Positions 53,265-60,922 of a stretch of 64,000 nucleotides of DNA are shown piece by piece. The stretch lies in NCBI RefSeq assembly GCF_007018965.1, contig NZ_VJYZ01000001.1, positions 57,664 through 121,663 on the forward strand, read 5' to 3'. The number at the start of each line of letters is the position of its first letter. The stretch's first letter is position 1. This DNA is from Paracoccus marinus. Its GTDB lineage: Bacteria; Pseudomonadota; Alphaproteobacteria; Rhodobacterales; Rhodobacteraceae. The position numbers were made by a program, and so were the translations under genes. The notes beneath the pieces are model-generated. The model did not search any database and had not been told where the DNA came from. It saw nothing but the letters and a program-made list of their open reading frames with translations.

Positions 53265-54587
53265 TTACCCCAGCTTCAGCTTGTCGATCCCGACCAGCTG
53301 GTCGTAGACCCAGTACAGGATCAGCACGCCCCCCAGCAGCAGCGACGCGAGCGCCGCCGCCATCGACCAGTTCAGCGTCTCGGTCATGTGCATCGCGATC
53401 ATGTTGGAAATCAGCTGCCCCGACGATCCGCCGACCAGCGCAGGCGTGATGTAGTAGCCGACCGCAAGGATGAAGACGAGCAGCGCCCCCGCCCCCAGCC
53501 CCGGCAGCGTCTGCGGGAAATAGATGCGGCGGAACGCGGTCCAGCTGGTCGCCCCGAGCGAGCGAGCGGCGCGGACGTAGGACGGGTTGATCGTCCGCAT
53601 CACCGAATAAAGCGGCAGGATCATGAACGGCAGCAGCACATGGGTCATCGCGATGATGGTGCCGGTCTGGTTGTAGATCATGGGCAGCCGCGCCCCGTCG
53701 GCGACCACGCCCAGCCACACCAGCAGGTCGTTGATGACGCCTTGCTGCTGCAACAGCACGATCCAGGCGCTGGTGCGGACCAGAAGCGAGGTCCAGAACG
53801 GCAGCAGGACCAGGATCATCAGCAGGTTCGACTTGCGAAGCGGCAGGGTGGCCAGCAGATGCGCGACCGGAAAGCCCAGGACGAACGTCAGGGCCGTGAT
53901 GAGCGCCGACAGGCCGAAGGTCCGAAGAAACAGCATGACATAGACCCGCCGCTCCTCGGGCGCGCGGACCACGTTTCCGTCGTTGTCCCGCGCCCGGTCC
54001 AGCGCGGCGAGGTAGAAGCCCGACGTGTAGGTTCGGGACGCGTTGCGCATCGCCGCCCACAGCTCGGGCGAGGCCCAGTCGCCGTCGATGTCCAGCAGCG
54101 CCTTGCGGAACGGCGGTTCCAGCCCGTCGCGCACCTTGCGCCCGGTGGCGGTGAAAAGCGAGCGCGTGCCCGGCACGTCATAGTTCATGCGCGTGCCGAC
54201 GATGCCGATGGTCCGCGCCTCGGCCGCCGCGGTCAGGTCAGCGGCGAGCGCGGCGAACGCCGCCTCGTCCGGGTCCGCGCCCTGCGGGTTCGCGGCGAAC
54301 CAGGCGCTGACCTGCGGCATGTTCCCGGCGAAGCCGGGGTTGTAGACCGAGCGGTGCAGCATCTGCCCGATCGGCACGATGAAGGTGACAAGGACGAAGA
54401 GCAGCAGTGGCAGCACCAGCAGCAGCGCCTGCCGCCGCGCCCGCCTGCGCGACCGGCTGAGCGCGACGGCAAGGGGCACCCCGTCGGCGGTCGTCAGGAC
54501 GCCGGGCCCGCCGCCGCGCGGCGCGGCAGGGGCGACCCCGCCCGCCTCGGTCGCGATCGCCGCGTGGGGATCAAGCGGGGTCGCCAT
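53265..54587 (-). CDS. Polyamine-type ABC transporter permease, PotB-like, with long periplasmic insert (440 aa)
   Basis: First permease of the importer. A 50-residue cytoplasmic N-terminus precedes TM1 (ALLLVLPLLLFVLVTFIVPI near 54-73). Between TM1 and TM2 (LRTFGLSALITALTFVLGF near 221) lies a polar stretch of about 140 residues not found in E. coli PotB, which is about 275 aa. The coupling loop is YVRAARSLGATSWTAFRRIY. ATG 54587 chosen because upstream sequence in this frame is antisense-like. Confidence 0.88.
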   Translation of the reverse strand: MATPLDPHAAIATEAGGVAPAAPRGGGPGVLTTADGVPLAVALSRSRRRARRQALLLVLPLLLFVLVTFIVPIGQMLHRSVYNPGFAGNMPQVSAWFAANPQGADPDEAAFAALAADLTAAAEARTIGIVGTRMNYDVPGTRSLFTATGRKVRDGLEPPFRKALLDIDGDWASPELWAAMRNASRTYTSGFYLAALDRARDNDGNVVRAPEERRVYVMLFLRTFGLSALITALTFVLGFPVAHLLATLPLRKSNLLMILVLLPFWTSLLVRTSAWIVLLQQQGVINDLLVWLGVVADGARLPMIYNQTGTIIAMTHVLLPFMILPLYSVMRTINPSYVRAARSLGATSWTAFRRIYFPQTLPGLGAGALLVFILAVGYYITPALVGGSSGQLISNMIAMHMTETLNWSMAAALASLLLGGVLILYWVYDQLVGIDKLKLG

Positions 54588-54595
54588 CGGCCCGC

Positions 54596-55690
54596 TCAGG
54601 GCTTCGCTGGCGCGGCGGCCAGCCACGTGCCGAACCGTTCGATCAGCTCGACATCGTTGTCGGCCCAGAAATTCACGTCGATCGCCAGCGCAGATTTGAG
54701 GTTTTCGGGCGCGGTCGGCAGGTGCGGCGCCATCGGCGTCTTGCCGTCCTTGTACATGCCCACCAGCGCCTGCGACGACGCGCGGGGCGGGCCGTAGCTC
54801 AGCTGCTCGGCCGCGCGGGCCAGCGGCTCGGGCGCGGTGGACCAGGCCACGAACTTGAGCGCCGCGTCCTTCTGCGGCGCGCCTTTGGGGATCATCCACC
54901 CCTCGACCTCGTAGACCTGCCCGTCCCACAGGATCTCGAACGGGCGCGCGTCCTCGACCTTGGCGGCGAACAGGCGGCCGTTATAGGACATGGTCATCGC
55001 GACCTCGGCGTCGGCCAGAAGCTGCACCGGCTGCGCGCCCGCTTCCCACCAGACGATCTGGTCGCGGATGCTGTCGAGCTTGGCAAAGGCGCGGTCCAGT
55101 CCCTCGGGCGTCCGCATCACGTCGTAGACCTGATCCGGCGGCACGCCATCGCCCATCAGCGCCATTTCCAGCGTGAAGCGCGGCTCCTTCAGGACGCCGC
55201 GGCGGCCGGGGAACTTCTGCAGGTCGAAGAAGTCGGTGATCGAGGTCGGGCGCGCCGCCCCCATCGCCCGGGCGTCGTAGCCGATGACGGTGGAATACAC
55301 GTCGGTCGCGACGAAACAGTCGCTGAGCCCGCCGGGCAGGAAATCGTCGGCGGCCGCCGTGCCGTCCGCACCGGCCACGATCAGCGCGGGGTCGATCGGC
55401 TCGGCCAGCCCCACGTCGCACAGGCGCTCGGCATCGGCCTGTCCCAGGCTCGCCACGTCGGTGGTGACGTTGCCCGCCGCGACCTGTGCCTTGATGACGG
55501 CGCCCACGCTGTCGGCGTCGATCAGGTTCACCCTGACGCCGGTTTCGGCGGTGAAGGGGTCGGCGAAGGCCACCTTCTGCGCGGCGGTGAAATCGCCGCC
55601 CCAGGTCACGACGTTGATGGGAACGTCGGCCGAGGCGGCCAGCGGAAACATGGACAGGGCGGCGGCGAAAAGCGGGCGGGTAAAGGGCAT
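54596..55690 (-). CDS. Polyamine-type ABC transporter, substrate-binding protein 2 (364 aa)
   Basis: Periplasmic SBP (PotD/spermidine-putrescine class). Signal peptide MPFTRPLFAAALSMFPLAASA, then VPINVVTWGGDFTAAQKVAF. WWEAGAQPVQLLADAEVAM near 215 and SYGPPRASSQALVG near 305 are nearly the same as in the paralogue directly upstream, so the two arose by duplication. Followed by the PotB-like gene after 8 bases. Confidence 0.9.
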   Translation of the reverse strand: MPFTRPLFAAALSMFPLAASADVPINVVTWGGDFTAAQKVAFADPFTAETGVRVNLIDADSVGAVIKAQVAAGNVTTDVASLGQADAERLCDVGLAEPIDPALIVAGADGTAAADDFLPGGLSDCFVATDVYSTVIGYDARAMGAARPTSITDFFDLQKFPGRRGVLKEPRFTLEMALMGDGVPPDQVYDVMRTPEGLDRAFAKLDSIRDQIVWWEAGAQPVQLLADAEVAMTMSYNGRLFAAKVEDARPFEILWDGQVYEVEGWMIPKGAPQKDAALKFVAWSTAPEPLARAAEQLSYGPPRASSQALVGMYKDGKTPMAPHLPTAPENLKSALAIDVNFWADNDVELIERFGTWLAAAPAKP

Positions 55691-55717
55691 CGGGTCCTGT
55701 TCTTGGTCGGATGCCGC

Positions 55718-55783
55718 CGCCGGGGATGCCCGGCGACGGACGCGGTGTCGTGGTGGCCGTGGGCCCCGGAACGGGTCACGGCC
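55718..55783 (-). other. Two stem-loops between the tandem binding-protein genes
   Basis: In the 108-base gap: CGCCGGG/CCCGGCG with loop of four (55718-55735), and GGCCGTG/CACGGCC (55755-55783). No T-run follows, so partial termination or message protection after the first, presumably more abundant, binding-protein gene is likely. Confidence 0.5.
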
Positions 55784-55798
55784 GGGTTCGCGGGCGGC

Positions 55799-56896
55799 TC
55801 AGCCGGCCAGCCAGGCGTTGAACCGCTCGCTCAGTTCGCCGTCGTGGTCCACCCAGAAATCGAGGTTCGAGGCGAAGCCCTTGGCGAGGTTGTCGGGCGA
55901 GGTCGGCAGGTGCGGGCCCATCGGCTGGTCGGTCCCGGCGATGTTGCCGACAAGGCTCGCCGACGAGGCGCGCGGCGGGCCGTAGCTGATATGCTCGGCG
56001 GCCTTGGCAAGCTGTTCCGGCGCGGTCGAGAAGGCGATGTATTCCAGCGCCGCCTCGCGGTTGGGCGCGCCCTTGGGCATCACCCAGCCCTCCATCTCGT
56101 AGATCTGGCCGTCCCAGATGATCTTGAACGGCTTCTTCTCGCCCATCGCCGCGTCGAAGATACGGCCGTTGAAGGCATAGGCCATCGACACCTCGCCATC
56201 GGCCAGCAGCTGCGGCGGCTGCGCGCCCGCTTCCCACCAGATCACGCTGTCCTTGATGGTGTCGAGCTTGGCAAAGGCGCGATCCACGCCCTCGGGGGTT
56301 TCCAGCGTCGAATAGATGTCGGCGGCCGGCACGCCGTCCGCGAGCAGCGCGAGTTCCAGGTTGAACTTCGCGCCCTTCCGCATGGTCCGCTTGCCCGGGA
56401 ACTTCTCGAGATCGAAGAAATCGGCCGGGGTGGCGGGCTTGGCGTCGGGGAAGCGGGAGTCGTCATAGGCCAGCACCATCGAATAGACGTCGGTGCCCAC
56501 AAAGCAGTCGGTCAGCGCGCCGTCGATGAAGTCGTCGGCGGCCGGCGTGCCGTCCGCCCCGGGCGCAAGGGTCGAGGCGTCGATTTCCTCAAGCAGGCCC
56601 TCGTCGCACATCCGCACCGCGTCGGCGTATTCGACAGACGCCACGTCGGCGGTGACGTTGCCTGCCTCGACCATGGCCTTGATCGGGGTGGCGGGGTTGT
56701 CGGCATCGGTCACGACGACGCGCGCGCCGGTCTTTTCCTGGAACGGCGCGTTGTAGGCCATCTGGTGCGACTGCCCGTAGGCCCCACCCCAGTCAAGCAC
56801 GTTGACCGTCTTGTCCTGCGCCATCGCCGGAAGCGAAAGGCCGGCCAGCGCGCCCGCAAGCGCGGTCGAAACGATGATCGTCGTCCTGAACTTCAT
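55799..56896 (-). CDS. Polyamine-type ABC transporter, substrate-binding protein 1 (365 aa)
   Basis: Periplasmic SBP of the same class as its neighbour. Signal peptide MKFRTTIIVSTALAGALAGL...AMA, then QDKTVNVLDWGGAYGQSH. WWEAGAQPPQLLADGEVSM and SYGPPRASSASLVG mark it as a close paralogue. GGGAGAAGAGACC gives a strong ribosome binding site for ATG 56896, better than that of the second copy. The ATPase gene precedes it by 50 bases. Confidence 0.91.
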   Translation of the reverse strand: MKFRTTIIVSTALAGALAGLSLPAMAQDKTVNVLDWGGAYGQSHQMAYNAPFQEKTGARVVVTDADNPATPIKAMVEAGNVTADVASVEYADAVRMCDEGLLEEIDASTLAPGADGTPAADDFIDGALTDCFVGTDVYSMVLAYDDSRFPDAKPATPADFFDLEKFPGKRTMRKGAKFNLELALLADGVPAADIYSTLETPEGVDRAFAKLDTIKDSVIWWEAGAQPPQLLADGEVSMAYAFNGRIFDAAMGEKKPFKIIWDGQIYEMEGWVMPKGAPNREAALEYIAFSTAPEQLAKAAEHISYGPPRASSASLVGNIAGTDQPMGPHLPTSPDNLAKGFASNLDFWVDHDGELSERFNAWLAG

Positions 56897-56946
56897 GGTC
56901 TCTTCTCCCTGTTTCATCGCGGTTTTTGTGATTGCGATTGTTTGTC

Positions 56947-58050
56947 TCAGACGGGGTCCAGCGCGCGGGCATCCTGCGGGTGCCAGCCGACGCGGATCTT
57001 TTCGCCGGGGCTCAGGCGGACCTGCCCCTGCGTGTTGCGGAACTTCATCACGAAGTCGTCCGACCCCGCGACGCGCATCCGGGCGCGGAAGATGTCGCCC
57101 ATGTAGATGACCTCGATCACCTCGGCCTCGACCGTGTGGGCGCCCTGGGGCATCTGGCCGGGCTTGAACTCGATCCGTTCGGGGCGGATCGACACCAGCG
57201 TCCGCTGCCCGACCCCGCCGACGTTCACGGGGGCCGCGTCGATCAGCTCGCCATTCGCCAGCCGGACCAGCGCCGTCTGGCCGTCCAGCCGCTCGACCGT
57301 GCCCGCAAGCGCGTTGTTTTCCCCGATGAAACCCGCGACGAAGCTGTTCTCCGGCGCCTCGTAAAGCTGCGAGGGGGTCGCAAGCTGCTGGATGCGGCCG
57401 TCGTTGAAGACGGCGATCCGGTCCGACATCGTCAGCGCCTCGCCCTGGTCGTGGGTGACATAGACGACCGTCACGCCCAGCCGGCGGTGCAGGTCCTTGA
57501 TCTCGAACTGCATGTGTTCGCGCAGTTGCTTGTCGAGCGCGCCCAGAGGCTCGTCCATCAGCACCAGCTTGGGGTCGAACACCAAGGCGCGGGCCAGCGC
57601 GATGCGCTGCTGCTGGCCGCCCGAAAGCTGCGCCGGGCGGCGGTCGCGGAAGCGCGCCATCTGCACCATGTCGAGCGCGCGCAGCACCCGCGCGTCGCGG
57701 TCGGCCCGGGACAGCCCGCGCACTTCCAGCGGAAAGGCCAGGTTCTCGCCCACCGTCATGTGCGGAAACAGCGCGTAGTTCTGAAACACCATGCCGATCC
57801 CGCGCTTGTGCGGCGGCACGTCGTTGATATCGCGCCCATCGAGCATGATCCGGCCGTGGGTCGCGGTTTCAAACCCGGCGAGCATCATCAGGCAGGTCGT
57901 CTTGCCCGACCCGGACGGGCCGAGCATGGTCACGAACTCCCCCTGCGCGATCGACAGGTTCAGGTCCTTCACGACCAGCGTGCGGCCGTCATAGCTCTTC
58001 TGAACGTGGTCGAAGACGACGTAGTCGTGGTTGCCGGCACTGGCGGTCAA
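56947..58050 (-). CDS. Polyamine-type ABC transporter ATPase, PotA-like (367 aa)
   Basis: Walker A LGPSGSGKTT near 43-52, QLSGGQQQRIALARALV, LVLMDEPLGALDKQL, VTHDQGEALTMSDRIAV, and the C-terminal TOBE domain (VSIRPERIEF near 275, VIEVIYMGDIFRARM near 317). This set is typical of PotA/FbpC-like ATPases. The start is taken as TTG at 58050 (LTASAGNHDYVVF) with AAGGGGGA upstream; no ATG lies in a suitable place, and reading further upstream gives Arg-rich non-coding-like sequence. First gene of the importer operon. Confidence 0.9.
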   Translation of the reverse strand: MTASAGNHDYVVFDHVQKSYDGRTLVVKDLNLSIAQGEFVTMLGPSGSGKTTCLMMLAGFETATHGRIMLDGRDINDVPPHKRGIGMVFQNYALFPHMTVGENLAFPLEVRGLSRADRDARVLRALDMVQMARFRDRRPAQLSGGQQQRIALARALVFDPKLVLMDEPLGALDKQLREHMQFEIKDLHRRLGVTVVYVTHDQGEALTMSDRIAVFNDGRIQQLATPSQLYEAPENSFVAGFIGENNALAGTVERLDGQTALVRLANGELIDAAPVNVGGVGQRTLVSIRPERIEFKPGQMPQGAHTVEAEVIEVIYMGDIFRARMRVAGSDDFVMKFRNTQGQVRLSPGEKIRVGWHPQDARALDPV

Positions 58051-58171
58051 GCGTTCGTCCCCCTTGCGCCGCCCTTGTTCGTATCGGCGCGCCCCCAGAC
58101 TATGCAGCCGCGCGGCGGCTTGGCAACGAAGTTGTGAGCCGCCCACCGCCGGTGATCGCCTGCGCCCGTTT

Positions 58172-59038
58172 TCAGGGCAGCTTGTCGGGATTCCGCATGA
58201 TGTCGATGGCCGAGATGTCGCGCCCGCCCTGGCTTTCGAACCAGATGGTCGCCGCCGTGTGCGCGCCCGAACGCAGGGCGATCCCCGTTCCCGTGGCGAG
58301 CGCGGTGGGGGTCCAGTCATAGCCGCGCCACCACGCCCGCGCCCGCGTGAGGAACGCCAGCACCTCGGCCCGTCCGATCACGGGTTCGGTGATGGACTGG
58401 ACCTTGCCGCCGCTGTCGACCTTCAGGCGGACATCCGCTTCCAGCACCACCGCCAGCGACGATGCGTCGTCGGTCAGGATCGCTTCCTCAAACCGGGCCA
58501 GCAGTTCCGCCTCGCGCGCGGGGGGCAGGCGGGAAGTCCGGCCGCCGTCCCGGACCCGCGCGCGCGCCCGAGAGGCGAGCTTGCGGCTCGCCGTCTCGCT
58601 GATTTGCAGGATCCCCGCCACCGTGGCGTGTCCGGTCCCGAACACGTCATGCAGCAGGAACGCCGCACGCTCCGACGGACCGAGCTGGTGCAGGACGGCC
58701 AGAAACGCGGTTTCCAGCGATTCCGACATGTCCTGCGGCTCGTCGATGCGGGCGGCCGCAAGCGGCTCGGGCAGCCACGGACCGACATAGGCGGTGCGGC
58801 TGCGCGCGTGGGATCGCAGGATGTCTATCGCCCGCCTCGTGCAGGCGGTCACGAGCCACGCTTGCGGATTGCGGATCGCGGCGCGTTCCACGGTCACCCA
58901 TTTCACGAACACGTCCTGCAACACGTCCTCGGCGTCGGCCGCGCTGCCCAGCAACCTGTAAGACAGGCCGAACAGCGCGGGCCTTGCGGCTTCGAACGGT
59001 GCCAGCAGGTCGTCCGCCGCCGCGTCCGTCAATCTCAC
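58172..59038 (-). CDS. ECF41-type sigma factor with SnoaL-like C-terminal domain (288 aa)
   Basis: Region 2 spans about 12-80 (FGLSYRLLGSAADAEDVLQD) and region 4 about 105-165 (ETAFLAVLHQLGPSERAAFL, ISETASRKLASRARAR). The last 115 residues form the SnoaL-like domain that defines ECF41 and controls its activity without an anti-sigma factor. The two marker motifs are there: DSGGK at 208-212 (usually DGGGK) and NPDKL at 283-287. The start is GTG at 59038, overlapping the ABM gene stop (GTGA). An exact ECF41 promoter sits upstream of the pair. Confidence 0.93.
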   Translation of the reverse strand: MRLTDAAADDLLAPFEAARPALFGLSYRLLGSAADAEDVLQDVFVKWVTVERAAIRNPQAWLVTACTRRAIDILRSHARSRTAYVGPWLPEPLAAARIDEPQDMSESLETAFLAVLHQLGPSERAAFLLHDVFGTGHATVAGILQISETASRKLASRARARVRDGGRTSRLPPAREAELLARFEEAILTDDASSLAVVLEADVRLKVDSGGKVQSITEPVIGRAEVLAFLTRARAWWRGYDWTPTALATGTGIALRSGAHTAATIWFESQGGRDISAIDIMRNPDKLP

Positions 59039-59334
59039 GCCCCCTTGACCCAGCGCGCGTCAAGCATAGTGATCTCCGGTTCATGGGCGAGCATGTCGCG
59101 CGATTCCTCGATGTAGCGAAGATAGGGCGCGGACGCGATGAACGCCGCGCCGTCCTCGCGCGACCTGTAGACCTGGACGGCGACGATCACGTCGGGGTCC
59201 TCGCCAAAGCTGTAGATATAGCCGACATGTCCGGGGTTCCCGGCGATCGCCGGCTGCATGTGGCGCTGCCAGATCGCTTCAACATCGGCCCGGCGACCGG
59301 GTGCGGTGCGGTGCTTGAGCATCAGGGCGTACAT
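59035..59334 (-). CDS. Antibiotic biosynthesis monooxygenase (ABM) domain protein (99 aa)
   Basis: Small ferredoxin-like fold protein. MYALMLKHRTAPGRRADVEA and HMQPAIAGNPGHVGYIYSFG fit the ABM/quinol monooxygenase family, with YRSREDGAAFIASAPYLRYI later in the sequence. Members oxidise small aromatic or quinol substrates, or act in heme degradation; the substrate is unknown. GAGGAGACAAGA precedes the ATG at 59334. It is co-transcribed with, and translationally coupled to, the ECF41 gene, making it the likely main target of that sigma factor. Confidence 0.85.
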   Translation of the reverse strand: MYALMLKHRTAPGRRADVEAIWQRHMQPAIAGNPGHVGYIYSFGEDPDVIVAVQVYRSREDGAAFIASAPYLRYIEESRDMLAHEPEITMLDARWVKGA

Positions 59335-59377
59335 TCTTGTCTCCTCATCAGGATGCGGCAAATGCATCCGCAGACAA

Positions 59378-59404
59378 GACGGATCGGCCTGGCCCCGTGT
59401 GACA
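59378..59404 (-). promoter_or_regulatory. ECF41-type promoter, exact consensus
   Basis: On the minus strand TGTCACA (59398-59404), 16 bases, CGTC (59378-59381). This is exactly the ECF41 consensus TGTCACA-N16-CGTC as I recall it. Transcription would start near 59370, about 35 bases before the ABM ATG, so the sigma factor most likely drives its own operon. Confidence 0.85.
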
Positions 59405-59447
59405 GAAAAATCGGCCCGGCCGGCGCGCGACGATTTCCGCCCGACGG

Positions 59448-60887
59448 TCAGCCCCGCGCCAGCACCATCCGCTGCACCGCCGCCAGCATCGCGCCGAACC
59501 GCTTTCCGTAGGGCGGCGCGAGCATGCCGACGCCGTTCAGGCGCGGCTGGACGAAGGTCCCGCGCAGATGCGACAGCGTGTCGAACCCGGCGCGGCCATG
59601 ATAGCTGCCCATCCCCGACCCGCCGACGCCGCCGAAGGGCAGGTTGCTTTGCGCGACGTGCATGATCGTCTCGTTGTGGCAGGCGCCGCCCGACACGATG
59701 CGCTGCGACAGCGCCGCGATCTCGCCCGCGTCCTTCGAGAAGTAATAGGCGGCGAGCGGGCGCGGGCGCGCCGTGATGCGCGCCACCATCTCGTCGGTGC
59801 CGTCCACGGGGATCACGGGCAGCAGCGGGCCGAAGATCTCTTCGGTCATGATCGCGCTGTCCTCGGGCGCGCCTGTCACGATCACCGGCGGGAACAGGCG
59901 GCTGTTGCCGTTCTCGGGCTGGTCGGTCAGCGGGTGCAGCGTGGCGCCGCGCGCGACCGCGTCGTCGCGGATGCGGACCAGCCGGTCGAACTGGCGCTGG
60001 TCGATGATGCGGGTCACGTCGGGGTTGGTCGCGATGTCGGGATAGTGCTTCGCCGTCCACCTGCGCGCGCCCTCGATGAACGCACCCTCGGCGCCCTGCG
60101 GCAGATAGACGTGGTCGGGGGCGACGCAGGTCTGGCCCGAGTTGATCATCTTGCCGGTCATGATCCGCGCCACCGCCCCGTCCATGTCGGCGTTCGCGGT
60201 CACCAGCGCGGGCGACTTGCCGCCCAGTTCCAGCGTCACCGGCGTCAGGTTCCGGGCCGCGGCTTCCATGACCTTCTTGCCCACCTCGCCATTGCCGGTG
60301 AACAGCAGGTGGTCGAACGGCAGTTCCGAAAACGCCGCGCCGATGTCCGGCCCGCCCCGGATCACCGAAAGCTCGTCGGGGGCGAAGTGGCGGGCCGCCG
60401 CCTTGGCCATCCAGTCGCTGAAGTTGGGGACGTATTCGGACGTCTTCAGCAGCGCCCGGTTGCCGGCGACGAATGCCGCGACCAAAGGGCCGATCGACAG
60501 GAACAGCGGATAGTTCCACGGGCTGATGATGCCGACGACGCCCTTGGGCTGGGGCACGATCACCGACCGCGCGGGCTTGAACCAGATCGGGGTTGCCACC
60601 CGGCGCGGCTTCATCCAGGCCCGGCCGTGGCCAAGCGCGTGCGTGATCTCGGCGTTGGATGGGAAAATCTCGGCCAGCCGCGTGTCGCCCGCCGCCCGAT
60701 GCCCGAAATCGGCCGAGATCGCGGCGATCGCCCGCCCTTCGTCCTCGCGCACCATCGCGAGCAGGCGTTTCAGCCGGTCCTTGCGCGTGGCCCAGTCGGG
60801 CGCGGGCTCGGCCCGCGACGCCGCGCGGGTCGCACCGAAGCGCGCGCGCAGCGTGTCCACGCTGTCCCAGTTCCGTTCGTCGATCAT
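59448..60887 (-). CDS. Coniferyl-aldehyde dehydrogenase-like aldehyde dehydrogenase (479 aa)
   Basis: NAD(P)-dependent oxidation of an aldehyde to an acid. Catalytic Cys254 in NSGQTCVAPDH, general-base Glu220 in VTLELGGKSP, Asn125 in SPWNYP, and the cofactor region FTGNGEVGKKVMEAA. The hydrophobic C-terminus (MLAPPYGKRFGAMLAAVQRM) and overall length resemble CalB-type enzymes of the fatty/aryl aldehyde class. It starts 35 bases after the ThDP enzyme, so the product of that enzyme may be its substrate. Confidence 0.9.
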   Translation of the reverse strand: MIDERNWDSVDTLRARFGATRAASRAEPAPDWATRKDRLKRLLAMVREDEGRAIAAISADFGHRAAGDTRLAEIFPSNAEITHALGHGRAWMKPRRVATPIWFKPARSVIVPQPKGVVGIISPWNYPLFLSIGPLVAAFVAGNRALLKTSEYVPNFSDWMAKAAARHFAPDELSVIRGGPDIGAAFSELPFDHLLFTGNGEVGKKVMEAAARNLTPVTLELGGKSPALVTANADMDGAVARIMTGKMINSGQTCVAPDHVYLPQGAEGAFIEGARRWTAKHYPDIATNPDVTRIIDQRQFDRLVRIRDDAVARGATLHPLTDQPENGNSRLFPPVIVTGAPEDSAIMTEEIFGPLLPVIPVDGTDEMVARITARPRPLAAYYFSKDAGEIAALSQRIVSGGACHNETIMHVAQSNLPFGGVGGSGMGSYHGRAGFDTLSHLRGTFVQPRLNGVGMLAPPYGKRFGAMLAAVQRMVLARG

Positions 60888-60922
60888 GCGGGTTGTCCTG
60901 TCGTTGAAAGGCACGGGGGGCG

